Below, piece after piece: positions 31,775-32,773 of a stretch of 32,773 nt of DNA. The first letter of the stretch is position 1. Every line of letters starts with the position of its first letter. The stretch comes from an uncultured Gemmiger sp. GTDB lineage: Bacteria; Bacillota; Clostridia; Oscillospirales; Ruminococcaceae. The notes beneath the pieces are model-generated. The model did not search any database. It was not told where the DNA came from and worked only from the letters and a program-made list of their open reading frames with translations. The position numbers were made by a program, and so were the translations under genes. The stretch spans positions 1-32,773 of the forward strand of contig CALXHS010000048.1 of the NCBI GenBank assembly GCA_944388165.1, in the 5' to 3' direction.

Positions 31775-32773
31775 TTATTCGGTGTAGAACAGCATGCGGC
31801 TGTAGCAGGGCAGGGGCCAGTACTCTTCGTCGCACATTTCTTCAGCCACGTCGGCAGCGGCGCGCAGGCGAGCCATGGCAGGCAGGACCTTGTCGTGGAA
31901 GGCGTGGGCCTTGGCGGCTTCGTCCTCCATGGCGCAGACCTCGTCGGTGAGGACCTTCAGGGCGTCGGCGGCATCGGACATCTCGTCGGTATACTTGGAG
32001 AGCTCGGTCAGCAGCTTGGTCTCCGCATGGGTGGAGATGGCTTCAGACACCGAGGTCTTGGCGGCGGCGGTGGCGGCCACATCGCCCATGTAGCTGGTGG
32101 CGGCGGGGATCAGCTGCTTGTTGGCCATCTTCAGCATGGTGCGGGCTTCGATGTTGATGATCTTGCTGTAATGCTCCATCTCCACTTCGTAGCGGGAGAG
32201 CATTTCGGTCTTGGTCAGCACGCCGAACTCTTCCATCAGGGCAATGTTCTTGGGGTCCTTCAGGGCGATCATGGCGTCCGGGGTGCTCTTCAGGTTGGGC
32301 AGACCGCGGCGCTCGGCTTCTTCTTCCCAGGCGGCGGAATAACCGTTGCCGTTGAAGATGACCCGGCGGTGGTCGTTCAGAGTCTGCTTGACCCAGGCAG
32401 CCGCAGCGCACTCAAAGTCGGCGGCGTTCTCGGTGGCGGTGCAGAAATCCTTCAGTTCCTTGGCCACGGCGGTGTTCAGGATGGAGTTGGCGTCGGACAG
32501 GTTCTCGGTGGAACCGGGCATACGGAACTCGAACTTGTTGCCGGTGAAGGCGAAGGGAGAGGTACGGTTGCGGTCGGTGGTGTCCTTGCTGAACTTGGGC
32601 AGAACGTCCACGCCCAGGTCCATCTTCATCTTCACGGGACCGGCGTAGGGAGAATCGGAGCAGATGGCGTCGATGACGGCTTCCAGCTCTTCGCCCACGA
32701 AGATGGAGATGATGGCCGGCGGAGCCTCGTTGGCGCCCAGACGATGGTCGTTGCCGGGGGTAGCCACGGAGGT
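31775..32773 (-). CDS. glnN: Glutamine synthetase type III, C-terminal part (cut by window edge)
   Basis: The last ~331 residues of a GSIII, whose full length is about 700; the frame is open to the final base of the window, so an internal GTG at 32767 is not the start. GSIII-specific signatures: GNDHRLGANEAPPAIISIF, DRNRTSPFAFTGNKFEFRMP, and the C-terminal helical region with KMANKQLIPAATSYMG and EDEAAKAHAFHDKVLPAMARL. These large dodecameric enzymes are typical of Bacteroides, cyanobacteria and some clostridia. It lies upstream of glnA on the same strand, giving two glutamine synthetases in tandem. Confidence 0.95.
   Translation of the reverse strand, partial: TSVATPGNDHRLGANEAPPAIISIFVGEELEAVIDAICSDSPYAGPVKMKMDLGVDVLPKFSKDTTDRNRTSPFAFTGNKFEFRMPGSTENLSDANSILNTAVAKELKDFCTATENAADFECAAAAWVKQTLNDHRRVIFNGNGYSAAWEEEAERRGLPNLKSTPDAMIALKDPKNIALMEEFGVLTKTEMLSRYEVEMEHYSKIINIEARTMLKMANKQLIPAATSYMGDVAATAAAKTSVSEAISTHAETKLLTELSKYTDEMSDAADALKVLTDEVCAMEDEAAKAHAFHDKVLPAMARLRAAADVAEEMCDEEYWPLPCYSRMLFYTE

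Noticed and set aside
1-32773. CRISPR array, tRNA, rRNA, insertion sequence or transposase
   Set aside because: Looked for regularly spaced repeats, tRNA-like cloverleaf ends, terminal inverted repeats and DDE/serine/tyrosine recombinase motifs; none seen.

Overview
The window looks like a chromosome segment from a GC-rich, low-GC-lineage-type Firmicute, most likely a gut Oscillospiraceae/Ruminococcaceae of the Faecalibacterium-Gemmiger-Subdoligranulum kind. This is inferred from GC-rich genes with sigma-A-type promoters (TTGACA/TATAAT, about 17 bp spacing), GGAGG ribosome sites, a short zinc-type ProS, a type III glutamine synthetase and an ANTAR regulator beside glnA. No rRNA, tRNA or other decisive taxonomic marker is present.

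Layout. (1) 1-5986 is AT-rich, accessory-looking DNA: the 3' end of a coiled-coil protein gene, a terminator, then a tightly coupled two-gene unit encoding a 1197-residue RecQ-like helicase and a 572-residue NERD-nuclease/UvrD-like helicase, ending near a long imperfect hairpin. This pair is the best candidate for an undescribed (probably anti-phage) system. (2) 6030-6450 holds two successive promoter-hairpin-terminator cassettes, likely small RNAs and/or a structured leader, ahead of a secreted G5/3D cell-wall protein. (3) 7650-12264 carries dapF, acpP, proS, a degenerate cation-exchanger-like membrane protein and a GNAT acetyltransferase; the last is the distal gene of a two-component operon (response regulator, histidine kinase, GNAT) reading leftwards from 14408. 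(4) 14607-17975 has a small bPH-domain protein, an AT-rich membrane-anchored Mrr-type nuclease inserted between core genes, then ychF-mtnN. (5) 18004-18363 is a gene-free stretch with two terminators and a direct repeat. (6) 18364-22446, minus strand, is a cell-shape block: mreC, mrdA (PBP2), minD-like and mgsA, lacking mreB, mreD, minC and minE locally. (7) 22572-27881, plus strand: HAD phosphatase, deoxyinosine glycosylase, then an XpaC-TelA-LemA-like-TPM envelope cluster behind a promoter containing a perfect palindrome, and rhaM. (8) 28004-32773, minus strand: glnN (GSIII, cut by the window edge), terminator, glnA (GSI), an ANTAR regulator with a dead receiver, and pyrG.

How the genes fit together. 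The core genes cover cell-wall precursor supply and envelope growth (dapF, mreC, mrdA, G5/3D protein), fatty-acid synthesis (acpP), translation (proS, ychF), nitrogen assimilation and amide-dependent nucleotide synthesis (glnN, glnA, ANTAR, pyrG). The two AT-rich islands (576-5889 and 15104-16039) stand out in composition and content as horizontally acquired nucleic-acid-directed nuclease/helicase genes. Functional assignments come from motifs read directly in the translations; no database search was run.
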